From contig NC_045429.1 in the NCBI RefSeq assembly GCF_902635505.1, forward strand, positions 427,951,669 through 428,015,668: DNA of 64,000 bases. Reading direction: 5' to 3'. Below, piece after piece: positions 12,270 through 25,290 of the stretch; position 1 is the first letter of the stretch, and each line of letters begins with the position of its first letter. The position numbers were made by a program, and so were the translations under genes. The notes under the pieces were generated by a model. That model searched no databases and was not told the DNA's origin. It saw only the letters and a list, made by a program, of their open reading frames with translations. This DNA is from Sarcophilus harrisii (Eukaryota; Chordata; Mammalia; Dasyuromorphia; Dasyuridae).

Positions 12270-13435
12270 AGATCATGCTATGGAAATTGAGAAGAAAAGA
12301 AGATAATATAACTTATCCAGTTATGATTAGGATATATATTCTTAAACAATGGATGGAAGCAATTACAAAAGATAAAATTAATAGTTTTAATTATATATAA
12401 ATGAAAAGCTTCTGTAAACAAAAATAATGCATTTAGTATGAAAAGGTAGAATGAAAAAAATCTTTGTATCAAAATTTTCAGATGAGAGCTTAGCATAAAT
12501 GATATATAGATTATTTACATCTCTAGATACACATGTATGAATACATATATATGTGCACTGGTATCTATGTATATATAGAAGTAGACACACACAATCCTAA
12601 AGTTACACTTTATATACAGCAAATTGGCAGAGATGATCAAAGGTGAAAATAGTCAAAGTTGGAAGCACTCTGAGAGTATAGGTACACTTATTCATTGTTA
12701 CTGGACCTATAAATTGTACAGTCATTTTTGAGAACAATTTGAAAGTATGCAAATAAAATGTTGAAGCTTTTTGATCCAGAAGTTCTACTTCTAGGCATAT
12801 ATCCCAAAGAGGTCATTGATTAAAAAAAAAGGTTCCATAAGTACCAATATTTATAGAGTCAATACTTTAGAAGAGCCAACTTATAGCAGCACTTTTTGTA
12901 GTAGCAAAGAACTGCAAACAAATTAGATGCCAAAAGAGAAGGAAATTCTAAACAAATTGTCATATAAAAATATAATAGAGTATTACTGTGTTGTAAAAAT
13001 GAACATGATGAATAGCAAGAATACAAAGAGTTTCACTAACTGATGCAAAATGAAATAAGCGGAGCCAAGAAAGCATTATATTCAGGGACTGCAACAATGT
13101 AAATGGAAAGAACAACTACAACCAAACAATTGAAAATGAATACTAGAAAATTACAAAAAGCAAGTAGGGCTCCAAAGTAGAAATAAGGATAGAGACCCCT
13201 TGCCTACTCTTTTGTAGAAATAGGAGATTCACATGTGTGAACCATTGCATATATTTTTAGATTCCCTCCCCCCATTCCCCCCCAAAAAAAACATTGGTTG
13301 ATTTTGCTGATTTTTTTTCTCTTCCTCTTTTTTAAAAAATTCTCTTTTTTTATATGGGATGGAATCAAGGAGAGACTTTGATAATATAAAAATCAAAAGA
13401 AATTAATAAAGCCCTAGTTTAAAAAAATTAAAAGA
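12270..13435 (+). mobile_element. Old L1 copy (ORF2 end and 3' UTR)
   Basis: Decayed ORF2 pieces (AAAGCTTCTGTAAACAAAA; TCTAGGCATATATCCCAAAG; AGCAGCACTTTTTGTAGTAG) end in an A-rich tail. It is more diverged than the copies at 9.2 and 14.1 kb. Confidence 0.7.
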
Positions 13436-13564
13436 ACAAGCCCAAATTTGTAATGGTAATTATCCATACTTGAAATAAACACAAAAGGTGCCACTGATAT
13501 CTCAGTAGACTTAAATGCACCTAAAGTTTTATTATTTTTTTATTGTTGGATTTATTATTTTTTA

Positions 13565-13576
13565 TTGTTGTTGTAC

Positions 13577-13614
<38 letters not shown>

Positions 13615-13858
13615 TCTGACTTTCTGTGAACCCATTTGGGGTTTTTTTGCAAAGATACTGGAATGTTTTTCCATTTCCTTCTCCAGCTCATTTTACAAAT
13701 GAGGAAACTGAGGCAAACAGAGGGAAGTAAGTGACTTGCCTAGAATCACACTAGTTAGTAAGTGTCTGAAACCATACTAGTTAGTAAGTGTTGCATTCAG
13801 GAAGATGAGCTTTCCTGATTCCAAGCCTGCTGTTCTGTGCACTATGGTGCCACCTATT
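13565..13858 (-). repeat. MAR1 SINE with long poly-T end
   Basis: A poly-T run of about 30 (13578-13608) is followed by reverse MAR1 (CCCATTTGGGGTTTTTTTGC, GATGAGG-like AATGAGGAAACTGAGGC). A short internal stretch is duplicated (CTAGTTAGTAAGTGT appears twice). Confidence 0.85.
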
Positions 13859-14111
13859 TACCTACTATTAAGGTGTAAGGCACTTCATTTAGTCAATTTC
13901 CATGGAAAACCCAAGTGTATTTTGTCTTATTAGCTTTTGAAGAACTTTGCTGAGGTGGGAGTGGAGAATTGGAAGAAGTAAGTTATAGAAAAAAATATGT
14001 GGTAAATTCTATTCTCATAATCAAATTTAAATTTATATACTGCTGTTCCTTAGAAGGCAAATGAGAAGGACAAATTCAGTCTGAGCAAACCATTTCCTTT
14101 TTTCCAAGGTT

Positions 14112-14838
14112 TAAAAAATAATGACAGCTTTTTTGAAAAAATACATGCAAAGATAGTTTTCAACATTCACTCTTGCAAAACTTTGTGTTCCAAATTTTTC
14201 TCCTTCCTCCTCCTCTCCCCTCTCCCCTAGACAGCAAGTAATCCAACATTAATTAAACATGTACAGTTCTCCTAAATATATTTCCACATTTATCGGATTG
14301 CACCAAAAAAAATCAAACCAAAAGAGAAAGATGAGAAAAAAAAACAAATATGAGAGCAAACAACAACAAATGCGAAAATACTATGTTGGGTTACACAGTC
14401 TACATAGTCCTTTCTCTGGAGGTAAATGTCTCTCTCCATCAAAATCTATTGGAATGGCCTGAATCAATTCATTGTTGAAAAACCCAAGTTCATTACAGTT
14501 GAACATTACAGAATCTTTTTTTTGCCATGTAAAATATTTTCTTTGTTCTATTCACTTCATTAGTATCAATTCATGTAAGTCTTTCTAGGCCTTTCTGAAA
14601 TCATCCTGCTGATAGTTTCTTATAGAACAATAATACTCCCTTACATTTATATATCATAACTATTCAATCATTCCCCAATTGATGGGCATCCATCCACTCA
14701 GTGCCCAGTTCCTTGCCACTTCAAAAAGGGCTGCTATAAACATTTCTGCACATATGGGTCCTTTCCCCTTTTTTATGATCTCTTTGGGATACAGACCCAG
14801 TAGAGACACTGCAGGATCAAAGGGTATGCACAGTGAGC
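14112..14838 (-). mobile_element. 5'-truncated L1 3' end
   Basis: Reverse L1 tail and ORF2 end (ACATGCAAAGATAGTTTTC; CATCCTGCTGATAGTTTC; GATCAAAGGGTATGCACAG). Confidence 0.88.
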
Positions 14839-15129
14839 AAATTGTTTTGTAAACGATTACAATTTACATTTGGAAATAAAGGTGTCTAATAACAATGGTT
14901 CCTTCAATTTACATGTGTTACTTGCAGAGCTAATGAAAATGGACGAAATATTTAAATTGTATATAAAATGAAACCTTTAACTATTGTAGTTTTTCCCTTT
15001 GAATTTAAGTGGAGAGCAATCTTTTGTGTCTTTGAATTTTTATATGATTAGTATTTCCATCCTCAGTTCATTGAAAACAAATAATAGTAGATTTCCTTTT
15101 TTTTCATAAAAGAAACACTGACCCTGAGA

Positions 15130-15340
15130 GATAATAAAGTAAGATGAAAGGCACACTGACTGGAGCTAGAGGACCTGGGTTCAAATCTCATCTGTTGTTG
15201 CTCAGTACCTGTGATATTGGGCCAATCACTGAGACTCTAGGCTTCAGTTTTCTTACCTCAAAAAATATGAGGTAGCACCAGGTAGCCTTTTAAGATCCCT
15301 TCCAACCCCAGATCGCTAATCCTATTGTGCCTTTTTGGGG
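15130..15340 (+). repeat. MIR-type SINE
   Basis: GACCTGGGTTCAAATCTC and TAGGCTTCAGTTTTCTTACC. A second weaker MIR-like head follows at about 15365-15435. Confidence 0.65.
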
Positions 15341-15434
15341 GGTTTTACAGAGAGAATTTGTTTTTGTGAGGCAATGGAGAAAGACTGGCTTCAATCAGGA
15401 AAATCTGGGTTAAAATCTCATCTCTGATTGTGAA

Positions 15435-16200
15435 AATGTTGTCATTCTAAGATCTTAAACTAGCTTGGGAATTTGGGCATGTTACCTCCCAATGATGACA
15501 GATGTCCCTCACTTCTCCTCTGCCAGACTACACCTGCTATGCAAGATAGCTATCCACATGCCACACATCTTATTCCCTTCTCTTCATCTCCTCTAAGAGT
15601 GAGGTCCAGACAACCCCTGTCTCCTTGTAACTATATCTGACTTTAGACCATCCTCAGTGCTGCCATTTCCTCCCTCCACTGGATACCACCCCATTCCAAT
15701 TATTTTTGTCTGAGTGAAAAAAAAATCTTATTCATGACTCTGGTGATTTAATGATCCCTAAGATTCCTTAGATTCCTAAAGTTTGAGCTCTTTTCCTCCT
15801 CTGGATTCTAATAGGACTTAGGAGCTACAATATTTCTTTGGTCATACAACACATACTACTTTCTAGACATATCTGACATTGACACCAGGTGTCCAGGGTG
15901 TCCATAAAAGAACTGATTCTCTCCTGTTGAGATCCCTTGTTTGCTTTTCAATGATCACTTATATCCTGGAGCCTAGGATGGTAGGGTTTTTTTGGAGGGG
16001 GAATAAAGATATCTGACATAACACTGTTCAGAATTACATCTTCCTCTCTCTGGGAGTTTGTTATCTATCTTTCCTTATTTATCTGCTTCTAGGGTGTTGG
16101 ACAATAAGTAAGTCATTCTACAGAATTTCATGAAAGGTGGAAGAAGGAAGTTGGAAGATGGCTGTGTGAAGAGTAGCATGTGCTGCTATCTCTTTATAGT
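15435..16200. other. Intergenic, no gene recognised
   Basis: Unique-looking sequence; no repeat family or coding frame recognised. Confidence 0.4.
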
Positions 16201-16209
16201 TTCTTCAAT

Positions 16210-16365
16210 CCAAGATCAGAGATTTAGAAGTGGAAGGCACTTTAAATGTCAATTATTCCAAACCCTGCATTTTACAGATTAGGACATTATGATCTAATAA
16301 GATTATGTGTCTTACCCAAGTTCATAGCTAATTAAGAGATGGCATTTGAAACCATGTCCCATGGC
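16210..16365 (-). repeat. MIR-like SINE fragment
   Basis: Reverse, with CCTGCATTTTACAGATTAGG and TTACCCAAGTTCATAGCTAA. Confidence 0.6.
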
Positions 16366-16879
16366 TTGTGAAATCATGTGCCCACCAAAAATGATCACCT
16401 GGGTAAGATTAACAAAGGGATGAAATTCAATTTTGAAATTTCCAGAGCTCTGGAGTTCTAGATTGCCCTATGTTCATAATCCCAAGCAAAAATTGTATTA
16501 GTATGCCCTAGATTAATTTTGGACTTTGATCAATAAGATATTCTTTCTTGATCAGTCATTTTGAAGCCCTTGATTTGGTGGAGATCTGGCAACTTGAGGA
16601 TGAACATAAATGCAAGTCTTTCACTCATGTGTGGAAGGGACCTTGAGGTCACCACTGGGGTGGTGGTTAGAGAAGATCACCACCTTGTGGGTGAAATTAT
16701 AAATTGCAATCCTGTGCTGGTTAATAGTGAAATGAAATCTCTGTAGAGCTATAGAAGGCAGGACAGGTGTTGACGTGGAGCTGTTTACACTAGCAGAGTG
16801 TCCCAAAAGTATCCTAGAACAGCCAAGGATGTTTACAACTCATGCCAAATGTCATAAATGGTTACAGCATCTTAGTCTG

Positions 16880-17330
16880 TAAGGGACCATAGAACTCAAA
16901 GAATCTCAGAGCAAGGAGATATAATGCAGAGACCATCTTGTATCTGACTAAGGATCTCCTTGACAACATTATGAACAAGTAGTTATCTAGCCTCTGCTTG
17001 AAGATTTTTAAGAAAAGGGAACTCAGTACCTCTTGAGAAAGACCATTCTCTTTTGGATTAGCTCTACTTATCAAGTTTTTCCTTCTTTTAGGTCTCTTCC
17101 TCGTTGCTATTTCCATTGCTCCTGGCTCTGCCTTCTGGAGCCAAACAATACAAGTCTAATTTTCCTTCATATACATATTCCTCCTTTTATAAATATGGAA
17201 AGTGGAACACAGAGAAGGGAAAAGATTTACCCAAGTTTCCCCAGCCAGTAAATATCAGAGCTGGGATTTAAACCCAACTCCATTGATGTCAAAGCCAGAG
17301 CTCACCTTAATTCCACCATTTTTCATGTGT
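16880..17330. repeat. Ancient interspersed repeat, unclassified, with MIR-like end
   Basis: Contains motifs of a common old mammalian repeat (TTTTTCCTTCTTTTAGGTC, CTCCTGGCTCTGCCTTCTGG) and a reverse MIR-like end (CCAAGTTTCCCCAGCCAGT). A short L2 end lies at about 17370-17410. Confidence 0.4.
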
Positions 17331-17754
17331 TCTCATCACTAATTCTTTGTATCAGCCTTATGCCTTAGTATATATAATAAGCCCTCAAAAATATTTGTTG
17401 ACTGACTATTTAGCAATGAAACCGATTCAAATAATTTAGTTCTTCCTAAGGTATGTAGACTCATAAAGGAATTTCATCTAGGTGTGGTACATTACTAAAT
17501 TAAAATAAATAGCATGGTAGTAACCTATATTCTGTCAGCTCCAGACATAAACATAAACACGTGTATTTTTGCTTCACATATCTCTTTCATAACAGTTTTA
17601 TATTCACTAATAGTCAAAACTCTACAATGCTTCCTTCACAATCAGTTTGAAAATTTTGTTTTATATTTTTCTTAGAATTATTAGAATCTTAGAGTTGGAA
17701 GTGAAAATATTTAGCTCTCTAATCAATTCCCTATTTCCTTTCCCACAGTAACTG

Positions 17755-19316
17755 TTCCAAACCTTTTCATCCCTCCTCCTTAATGACACCCTTCCCCCAG
17801 TTTGTCACCTGAAAACCATACTTCATATTTGACTAAAGGAAAATTGAGGACCTGAATGCTCTCTCTTCTTCCAACTTCCACTTTCTTCTTTTTTACATGG
17901 AGGATTATATGAAGAAGTGGCCTTTCTCCTTGCCAAGGTAATCCCTTCTGCAATGTAACTTTGATCCTATTTAATCCTCTTTTCTCCAATAAATTGGTCA
18001 CTATCATCCCCACATTTACTAATGTCTTACTATATCTGGCTACTTCATTGTTACCTATAAAACCCCCACTTCTCCCCTTTCCTTAAAAAAACCCTAATTT
18101 AATGTGATCAACCCCAATAGCTATTACCCCACATCCGCCCTTCCCTTTGTGGCTAAGCTCAGTCATCTGAGAGAAAGTCATCTACAATGTGTACCTCCTC
18201 CTTCTCCTCTTACTTCACTTGAATCTAAAGTGTCTGCAACCTGACATTTGATCTGATCAGTCAAATGAAACTGTTCTCTCCAAAATTACCAATGATCTAT
18301 TAATTATTGAATCTAATGGCCCTTTTCTTAATCCTCATCTTTCTTCACTTCTATAGCCTTTGACATTGTTGTTCACTATTTCCTCTTGACTACTCCCTCA
18401 GCTACTGTTTTTTTGGTGACACTGTTCTCTCTCTTGGTTTCCTTCTGCCTCTCTTCTAATTTTGCATCTACTTTGTTGATTCTTTATCCAAAACATGTCT
18501 ATTAATTATAGGTGAATTCAGAGGGCAAGTCCTGTACCCTTCTCTCTTCTCCCTCTACATTGTCTCATATCATGATTGTATCAGCTCCAATTGATTCAAT
18601 TATCATCTCTGCAGATAATCTGGATATTCCTTAGACATCTACACCTCAATATGTCCAAAACATCACACTTTTTCTTTCTCCCCAAACTCTTATCTTCCAA
18701 ACTTTCTTATTACCTTGAGCATGACCATCACAAGCATTCCTATCCTCCTAGTCACCTGGGCTCACAATCTGGGGGCATCATCTTTGACTCCTCACTTGCA
18801 TTCATCCCACGTATCAATCTGTTTCTAAGTCTTGACATTTATAACTTCATTGTATTTATAGAATACATCTTTTTCAGTTCACTCACAGATCAACCACTCT
18901 GGTAGAGGTCCTCATCCTCTCATCCTGGATTATTGTCGTAGTCTGTTGTTTGGTCTCCCTGCTTCAAGTTTCTTCTCCCTCTAATCTATTCTCCATTCAC
19001 TTGTCAAAAAATTTCCCTAAAGTTTCTGTCTGACCATGCTACTCTCCTCCTCATTCAATAAACTTTTGTAGTTCTCAATTACTTTCCCAATAAAATACTT
19101 AAAGCCCTTAACAACCAGACTCTTTTCTGTCTTTTTAGTCTTAAACTATGCACCACTCCATATATACTGTGGTTCAGTAAGACTGACCTTGATAGTCTAC
19201 TTTCCAATTCTATCTTTCCATTGACCCTCCCCCAAATATGGAATGCTTGCTCTTCTGACACATCTACCTTTTGACTTCCGGGCTTCCTTCAATACTCAGT
19301 TTAAATTGTATCTTTT

Positions 19317-19320
<4 letters not shown>
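17755..19320 (+). mobile_element. L2 LINE, reverse-transcriptase part, decayed
   Basis: Forward L2 ORF2 homology, with a segment equivalent to the FNYHLYADD catalytic motif at about 18596-18620 (decayed) and ATGTCCAAAACATCACAC. The 3' coding end (CTTCAATACTCAGTTTAAA) is at 19285-19310. Many frame breaks. Confidence 0.75.

Positions 19321-19351
<31 letters not shown>
19318..19351 (+). repeat. (ATC)n microsatellite
   Basis: About 11 ATC/TCA units at the L2 and MIR junction. Confidence 0.9.
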
Positions 19352-19545
19352 AGCAACATTAAATATTTATATAGGGCTTACTATATGCCAGGCACTGTAC
19401 AAAACACTTATAATTATTATCTTATTTGATCATTCCAATAACCCTGGAGGGAAGTAGGTGCTATTGCCCTTATTTTACAGATGAGGAAAACAAGATAAAG
19501 GTTAACTGACTTGCCTAGGATTATAGTGCTGGTAGGAGGTTTTTC
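19352..19545 (-). repeat. MIR-type SINE
   Basis: Reverse: CTATATGCCAGGCACTGTAC, TTTTACAGATGAGGAAAAC. Confidence 0.75.
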
Positions 19546-19559
19546 TGCTTTCCCTCCAT

Positions 19560-20445
19560 TGCTAGTGCCTTAACTCTCAGAATATTGGCCTTCTAACTTC
19601 TGGCTTCAAGAGAGGATGCAAAATTCCAAACTCTTCAGGCTGAGAGAGAGAGAAAGAGATAGTAACTATGGGAGAAGCCAGTATGTAGTACTTAGATGAT
19701 ATCCCCATCCATTTACTAGAGACTTTGTAGGAATTTCCTGTGGAGTGATGATTGGGATTCTCTTGGCTGAGCAAAGATGAGTTTATTCCCAGTGGGAGAA
19801 CTCATTCATTCTCTATATTACCTGGAATTTATTCTCATTTGTATACTTTCTCAGCTTTTAGTTTGTTATTAGTTTAGATAAATGAATTTATTTGTTATTT
19901 ACTATGCATGTATATATGGAATTGGCATTTGTTGGGAGCTAAACTGTGAATATATGGCTTAGAGGCCCTCTTTCCCCATTAAGGGAGCTCAGCTTGAACC
20001 TAAAAATGATTTCACTAGACTTACAATATTTAAGGGGATGAATGGATATTCTAGCCTGGTATCCCTTCTTTCTGATGAGTACAAAGTAGCTAACCTCTAG
20101 CCCCATTCCTGGCAGTAATTAAACTTCCTTGGAGAAAGACAGAAGCAGAAACTTTAGAATTATTTCTGCATATCTCCCTGCCAGCTACATCTAGATAGAC
20201 CCAAGTGGACACACATAACTTACTAAGGCAAAATACACTAACATACCCCCATATTCTAGGGAAAATTTCACCCAAATGCCTCATTATGCTAAAACATCAT
20301 CATGATTTCTAACTGAAGTTTTTCAGACTACTCTACCATATCCCAGAAACTGTTTTAGGGGAGGAGAAATTTATAACACTTCGGTATCCTCTGCCTAAAC
20401 TTCCTCCTCCTGGATGGATGACTCTTTCCAGAAGCTCCATTTAAG
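19560..20445. other. Intergenic, no gene recognised
   Basis: No recognised gene or named repeat. Sequence composition is ordinary. Confidence 0.4.
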
Positions 20446-20447
20446 GC

Positions 20448-20650
20448 AGGGCTTCTTAAACTTTTTCCACTTGTGACCCCTTTCCACCTGAGAAATTTTT
20501 ACTTAACTCCAGAAATATAAATATATAAAATAAGTGTACAAATTAAATATTCTGATAAGTCATTGACATTTGTTTTTAAACAATTCTTTGGTATATAAAT
20601 AATTTTATTGCTTATTAAAGATGAAGGAAAATTTGCATACTGACAAAATG
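20448..20650. repeat. Unclassified interspersed repeat (hAT-like edge)
   Basis: It starts GGGCTTCTTAAACTTTTTCC, reminiscent of short DNA-transposon ends, followed by GTGACCCCTTTCCACC. No opposite terminus was found, so the family is unresolved. Confidence 0.4.
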
Positions 20651-21243
20651 GATATGCTTGTTTATTTTTACATAAAGAATGAAATTTTATTATTCCTGTA
20701 GCTCAGGAACACTATTAAAGAGTCTGAATAGGAAAAGTGAAAGGGGATGAAATCTGAATTGGTAGAGGAAAGTATTCACAGTAGTGAAATTGCATTTTTT
20801 TTTACAATATTGCTTTGACCCAAATCCCTATCTTAGCTCCTCTGGGCCATCCTAACTCCAGCTGACCTAGAAATTTGTGGGTCAGCACCTCAGTAAAGAA
20901 CTAAGGAAGTCTAGGAGGAGTCAAGACAAAGTAAGCTGATTTTAGCAGTTCATGGAGAAGAGCTGGAGAAAATGGTTGCCCATCCTTAAAACCTTCCTTA
21001 AGGGTGTTTTGGAAACAGCTTTCCCTATTTGCTGTAACTACAGTTTATCTAACGGCAGAAGCAGCCTTGGATTCCAGTTGACATCAGCAGTCAAGATTGT
21101 ATGTCCAAGGAAAAGGTAACTGGCTGGGAAGCATGTTCCCCACTTCTCCCAGAGCCACCAGTACTACGGTAGAAAATGAGAAAATTAAGGAAAAGCTAAT
21201 TTTCTTTGCTTTTCTTTAACTTCCCTCCAAAGGGGAAAAAGAA

Positions 21244-21246
21244 TCA

Positions 21247-21300
<54 letters not shown>

Positions 21301-21306
21301 TGTGTG
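21244..21306 (+). repeat. (TG)n microsatellite
   Basis: About 60 bp of TG repeat with two T interruptions. Confidence 0.95.
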
Positions 21307-21449
21307 AAGGGGGGTAATGAATCATATTTTAGCCCAATACAATCAGAGAGGCAATATGTATAGAAAGAAATAAAGCTACTTGGGAGCGAGGAAGACTGGA
21401 CTTCAAATTGTCTGCCTCATACTGGTTGTGAGTTGATTTGCATTTGTGA

Positions 21450-21665
21450 CCCATTCAGTAATACAGACACTAGAAAGAAGATAGAAGGAAGCCTGAGTCA
21501 GACACCTTGGTTCAAATCCCAGAGCTGCTACTTTCCAATTGTGTGATCTTGGGAAGACCCTTCCCCTTCTCTGGGCCTCAGTTCCTCAGAAAATAAAATA
21601 AAATAAAATAAAATTGGATTAGATGAACTCTACGATCTTTTACAGCTCTAGAACCTTTAATTCCT
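21450..21665 (+). repeat. MIR-type SINE with (AAAAT)n insertion
   Basis: TGGTTCAAATCCCAGAGC and TCTGGGCCTCAGTTCC. An AAAAT pentamer repeat of about five units lies at 21588-21613. Confidence 0.75.
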
Positions 21666-22169
21666 TTATCACTTTGAAAACCACTCACTATCCCCCAAAA
21701 TTAATTTCTATATTGAAAATAATGAAATCCTCATGTATAGGCAAACAACTCAAGTCATTAGACCATTTTGGTGAATTTGCCAGATAGGATCATGCATTAC
21801 AGAATGGACACCAGAGGGCATTGCAGTTTCATTTATTTCCTAGGGTAGAACTCCACTTGCAACTCAAACCTTGTTACACAGTAACTCCCACCACACTCCA
21901 AAGGAGTAAAACTGGCCGGCTAGGGCAGGTGTTCCAGGATTCTGGTGTCCGCTCAAGAGCTCTTCTCTGGATGCAGATATCTCAGCCGTGGCATCCCCAA
22001 GTCTTCCCAAATGCAGGCACAGGGCTTGAGTTTCAGATCCTAGTGGGAAAATTGGAGGTCAGGAAAAGGCAAGGCTCAATTTTCCAATCTGTAGAAAACG
22101 AGCTTTGGGTTAAGTGCTAAGGTCCCTTACAGCTCTAAAGTCTACAAACTTCTACTAATAAATAGAATT

Positions 22170-22382
22170 CGCTTAAAGCTTTGTGGTTGGCTGAATACTT
22201 TACACACAATCTCATTTGAGTATCACAACCTTGTGAAACAGCTACCATTGGTGCTATCATATTTTAAAGATGAAGAAACTGAGGCAAACCAGGTTAAGTG
22301 ACTTGTGCAGGATCACACAGCTAGTGAAGATTGGAGGCCAGTTTTGCAACTGACTCCATGTCGAGCATTTTATCCACCAGAC
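22170..22382 (-). repeat. MIR-type SINE
   Basis: Reverse: GATGAAGAAACTGAGGC, GGATCACACAGCTAGTG, TTATCCACCAGAC. Confidence 0.75.
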
Positions 22383-23070
22383 TATACACATGTTTAAGAT
22401 TTGATGGAGATGGGATTCCTATCCATCCATGGGAAGGTTTGAGTGAAGTTATGTGGCACTCTGGGTACTGCTTACCCAATGCAAATCCTCTGCATTGGGT
22501 CCAGACATCTCTCATTTGGTCCCTGATAGCTCCTCCCACATACACTCTCTACTTTCTCCTTCTTTCTCTCTGAACCTAAAGCTCCTAAAATGCTCCATTA
22601 GGAGTTAGAGTGTTTCCCAGAAAGAACACTGTTTCATTTCAAATCTGAAGCTTTCAATCTTTATCGTATTTTCCTTCCCTTCATTTATATCTTAGCTGGA
22701 AAGTTCCTGACCACAACTGCCTTTTTGTCATCATGTACTACTCACAGTCAGCTCTTGCAGAGAAGTCTTTCATTTTCCATTTGTTCTAAGAATCCTACTT
22801 CCTTCTAAAATTCTGCATCTCCTTGTCTAGTGACCTCAAACCAGGTGGGGGTAGCAAAGAAGCCAGAGAAGAAACGATAAAAGAAATAGATTAAGAAACA
22901 GGGATTCCAGCGTTATGAAAGCCAGAAAAGAAGAGTGAAATGAGGAAAAATCCGGAGGACTCATCAGTTCCAAATGTACCCGAGATCAAAGAGATGAAAA
23001 CTGGGGAAAAGCCACTGGATTTTATAGCAAGATGGTCATTGAATAGGAGAATCTAAGTTGTACATTCTTC
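22382..23070. other. Intergenic, no gene recognised
   Basis: No open frame of recognisable family and no named repeat seen. Confidence 0.4.
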
Positions 23071-23073
23071 ACT

Positions 23074-23302
23074 GAAGTTGTTCAATTGTGTCTGACTTTT
23101 CATGATTTAATTTGGAGTTTTCTTGGCAAAGATACTAGAGTGGTTTGTATTTCTTTCTCCAACTCATTTTATAGATGAGGAAACTGAGGCAAATAGAGTT
23201 AAGTGACTTGCCCAACGTCACCTAGCCAGTAAGTCTGAGGCTTGATTTAAACTCCAGCCCTCCTGGCTTCAGGTTCCATGCTCTGTGCACTACCTCGCTG
23301 CA
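23074..23302 (-). repeat. MAR1 SINE
   Basis: Reverse: GTTCAATTGTGTCTGAC, TTGGCAAAGATACTAGAG, GATGAGGAAACTGAGGC. Confidence 0.88.
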
Positions 23303-23416
23303 TTTCCTACTTCAATATCCAAACCTGAATATGAATCCCCCTACAACATGCTAGTCAAGTGACCATTCTCCATGACCATTCTCCAATGACTATTCATTGA
23401 CAATAGTTCAGTGATT

Positions 23417-23565
23417 GGGGCAGTTAGGGGATGCCAGAGTGCATAGGTCTTTGGTCCTGGAGTCTTCCTGAAGACTCATCTTCCTGAATTCAAATTGCCT
23501 CAGACACTTACTAGCTATGTGACTCTGGGCAAGGCACTTCATCCTGTTTGCATCATCAAAAGCAT
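23417..23565 (+). repeat. tRNA-derived SINE (WSINE1/MAR1 head)
   Basis: GGGGCAGTTAGGGG, GCCTCAGACACTTACTAGC, GTGACTCTGGGCAAGGC. Confidence 0.75.
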
Positions 23566-23789
23566 CTAAGTAGTATCTCATTATCTTGGATTTCAACTTC
23601 CTAAGAATAAATGAACTCTTTTGGCTCCTCTCATTCACTCATATTGAGCTTGTGGAAACTTTCAGGTCTTTGACGATTATCCATCTTGCTAATAACCTCT
23701 CTTTTATCATTTTCTTTTCCCCTTGAATTTTTGAAACTTAGTACTAGTCCCGACCTCTATTTTCATTCTATGATATATCACTGATAACT

Positions 23790-24240
23790 TTGATGAGAGT
23801 AATTTTGGTAGAGAAATGGGGAAAGAAGCCAGATTCCAAGAGACTTAGGAATGGTGATGGTACAGAAGAAGGTAGAGAGCAGAATATTAATTCTTCTAGA
23901 ATTCGGATGGAGAGGATTGGAGTGATAGTTTTAAGAAGCAGTTGTATCTGGGAGAGGACTTTTTAGAGAATGCTTCTGAGCATAGTTGAAGTCAGATAGA
24001 GATGAAGATGGTGTATCAGTAAGAGAAAGAAGTAACGATTACAGGAACGAGTTTCCTGGAATCCAAGGCATAGTGAAAGGTTAGACTTGATAAGAACAAG
24101 TCCATCTCTTTTTCTAAAGGCACTAGAAAGGGGGGAGGAGAGAGATTCTGATGTGTGGAAGAGAAAAATAAAGTGAACTCATATGAAATGGTCCTGATAT
24201 TCTCCATAAATTAAAAGTGATTATCTGCTAAAGTGAGGCA
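23790..24240. repeat. Purine-rich ancient repeat, unclassified
   Basis: Resembles the stretch at 36485-37060 in style (GGAGAGGATTGGAGTG-type motifs, AAGGTTAGACTTG). I suspect an old mammalian-wide repeat but cannot name it. Confidence 0.3.
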
Positions 24241-25290
24241 AAAGTTAGAATCTTAAAAGGATGGAGAAGAGTTAGAAAGAGTCATTTTTAGTATCATTAG
24301 TAATCAAAACACAAATAAAAAAGTCACTATACAATATGATATTTCAGCAAGGATTAAAAACTGACTCTAATTTTCATAGCTTTCTGACTTTATCTTTCAT
24401 GTCCATCCCTTCTTCATCACTTACACAGGAAGCAGTCAAGGTCATGCTCTCACCCACCTTTCATCAGAGTTATTGTAATAATCTCTTAATTGATATACTT
24501 ACCTCCACTTTTCTCCCCTCTACACACATGCAAGTTCTCCTTACCATGTCAAAGTGATAGTTCCAAACTGCAGATGAAGGAAAGGGAGAAATCAATATGG
24601 AAGAGAAAAAGCAGGGACTTGCCTGAGATCTTGAAAATTTCCTTCCAAACAACTTTAAATAAAGCCTCAAAATGAATTCTGGAATGGCAGACCCCACAAG
24701 ACAGGGTGAAAAAATTTCCAGCTCAAGATAATTTAGGAAATGGACAGGAAAGGTCTGTCCCACAGCGGTGAGAGTGGAACCCAGTCCAGCAATACTCCAG
24801 CAAGCTAGAAACAGACCTTGGGGAAAACTGAATCAGGAAATGGAATCAGCTTCCAGTGTTTTCCTTGCACAGACAAATGATCAGAAGATTACAAGCGTCC
24901 TGCTGCTGGCACTGGATACAGGACTCTATTTCATTGTTCATACTCAGATCTGGGCCACATTTCCAAAATGAGGCAGAATACTAGCACATTAAAGCTAGGT
25001 TGGGAGAGCTCAACTTTTCCTTCACAACATGACTAACATGGAAATGTTTTACATAACTGCACATGTATAATCTACATTAAATTTCCTGCTTCCTCAGGAA
25101 AGGAGGGAAGGTAAAATTTTGCACCTTAAATTTTAAAACAAATATTAAAATTTCTTTCACTTGTGATTTTGAAAAAAAGTAAAATATATGTTTACATATA
25201 AATACTTACATTTAAATTCCATTAAATATATTAAGTTGTACAATTTAAATTCCATTACATTTTATTTATAATTGCATGCAAAAAATTGTA
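24240..25290. other. Intergenic with decayed repeat pieces
   Basis: An L2-like piece (about 24400-24560) is followed by GC-richer sequence (24680-25020) that looks repeat-derived but was not assigned. No gene was recognised. Confidence 0.35.

Noticed and set aside
19318-19351. CRISPR-like regular repeat
   Set aside because: Simple ATC microsatellite in vertebrate DNA with no spacers.
21821-22120. 99-codon plus-strand frame in GC-richer sequence
   Set aside because: No recognisable family, and the end overlaps a MIR-like tail. Chance frame.
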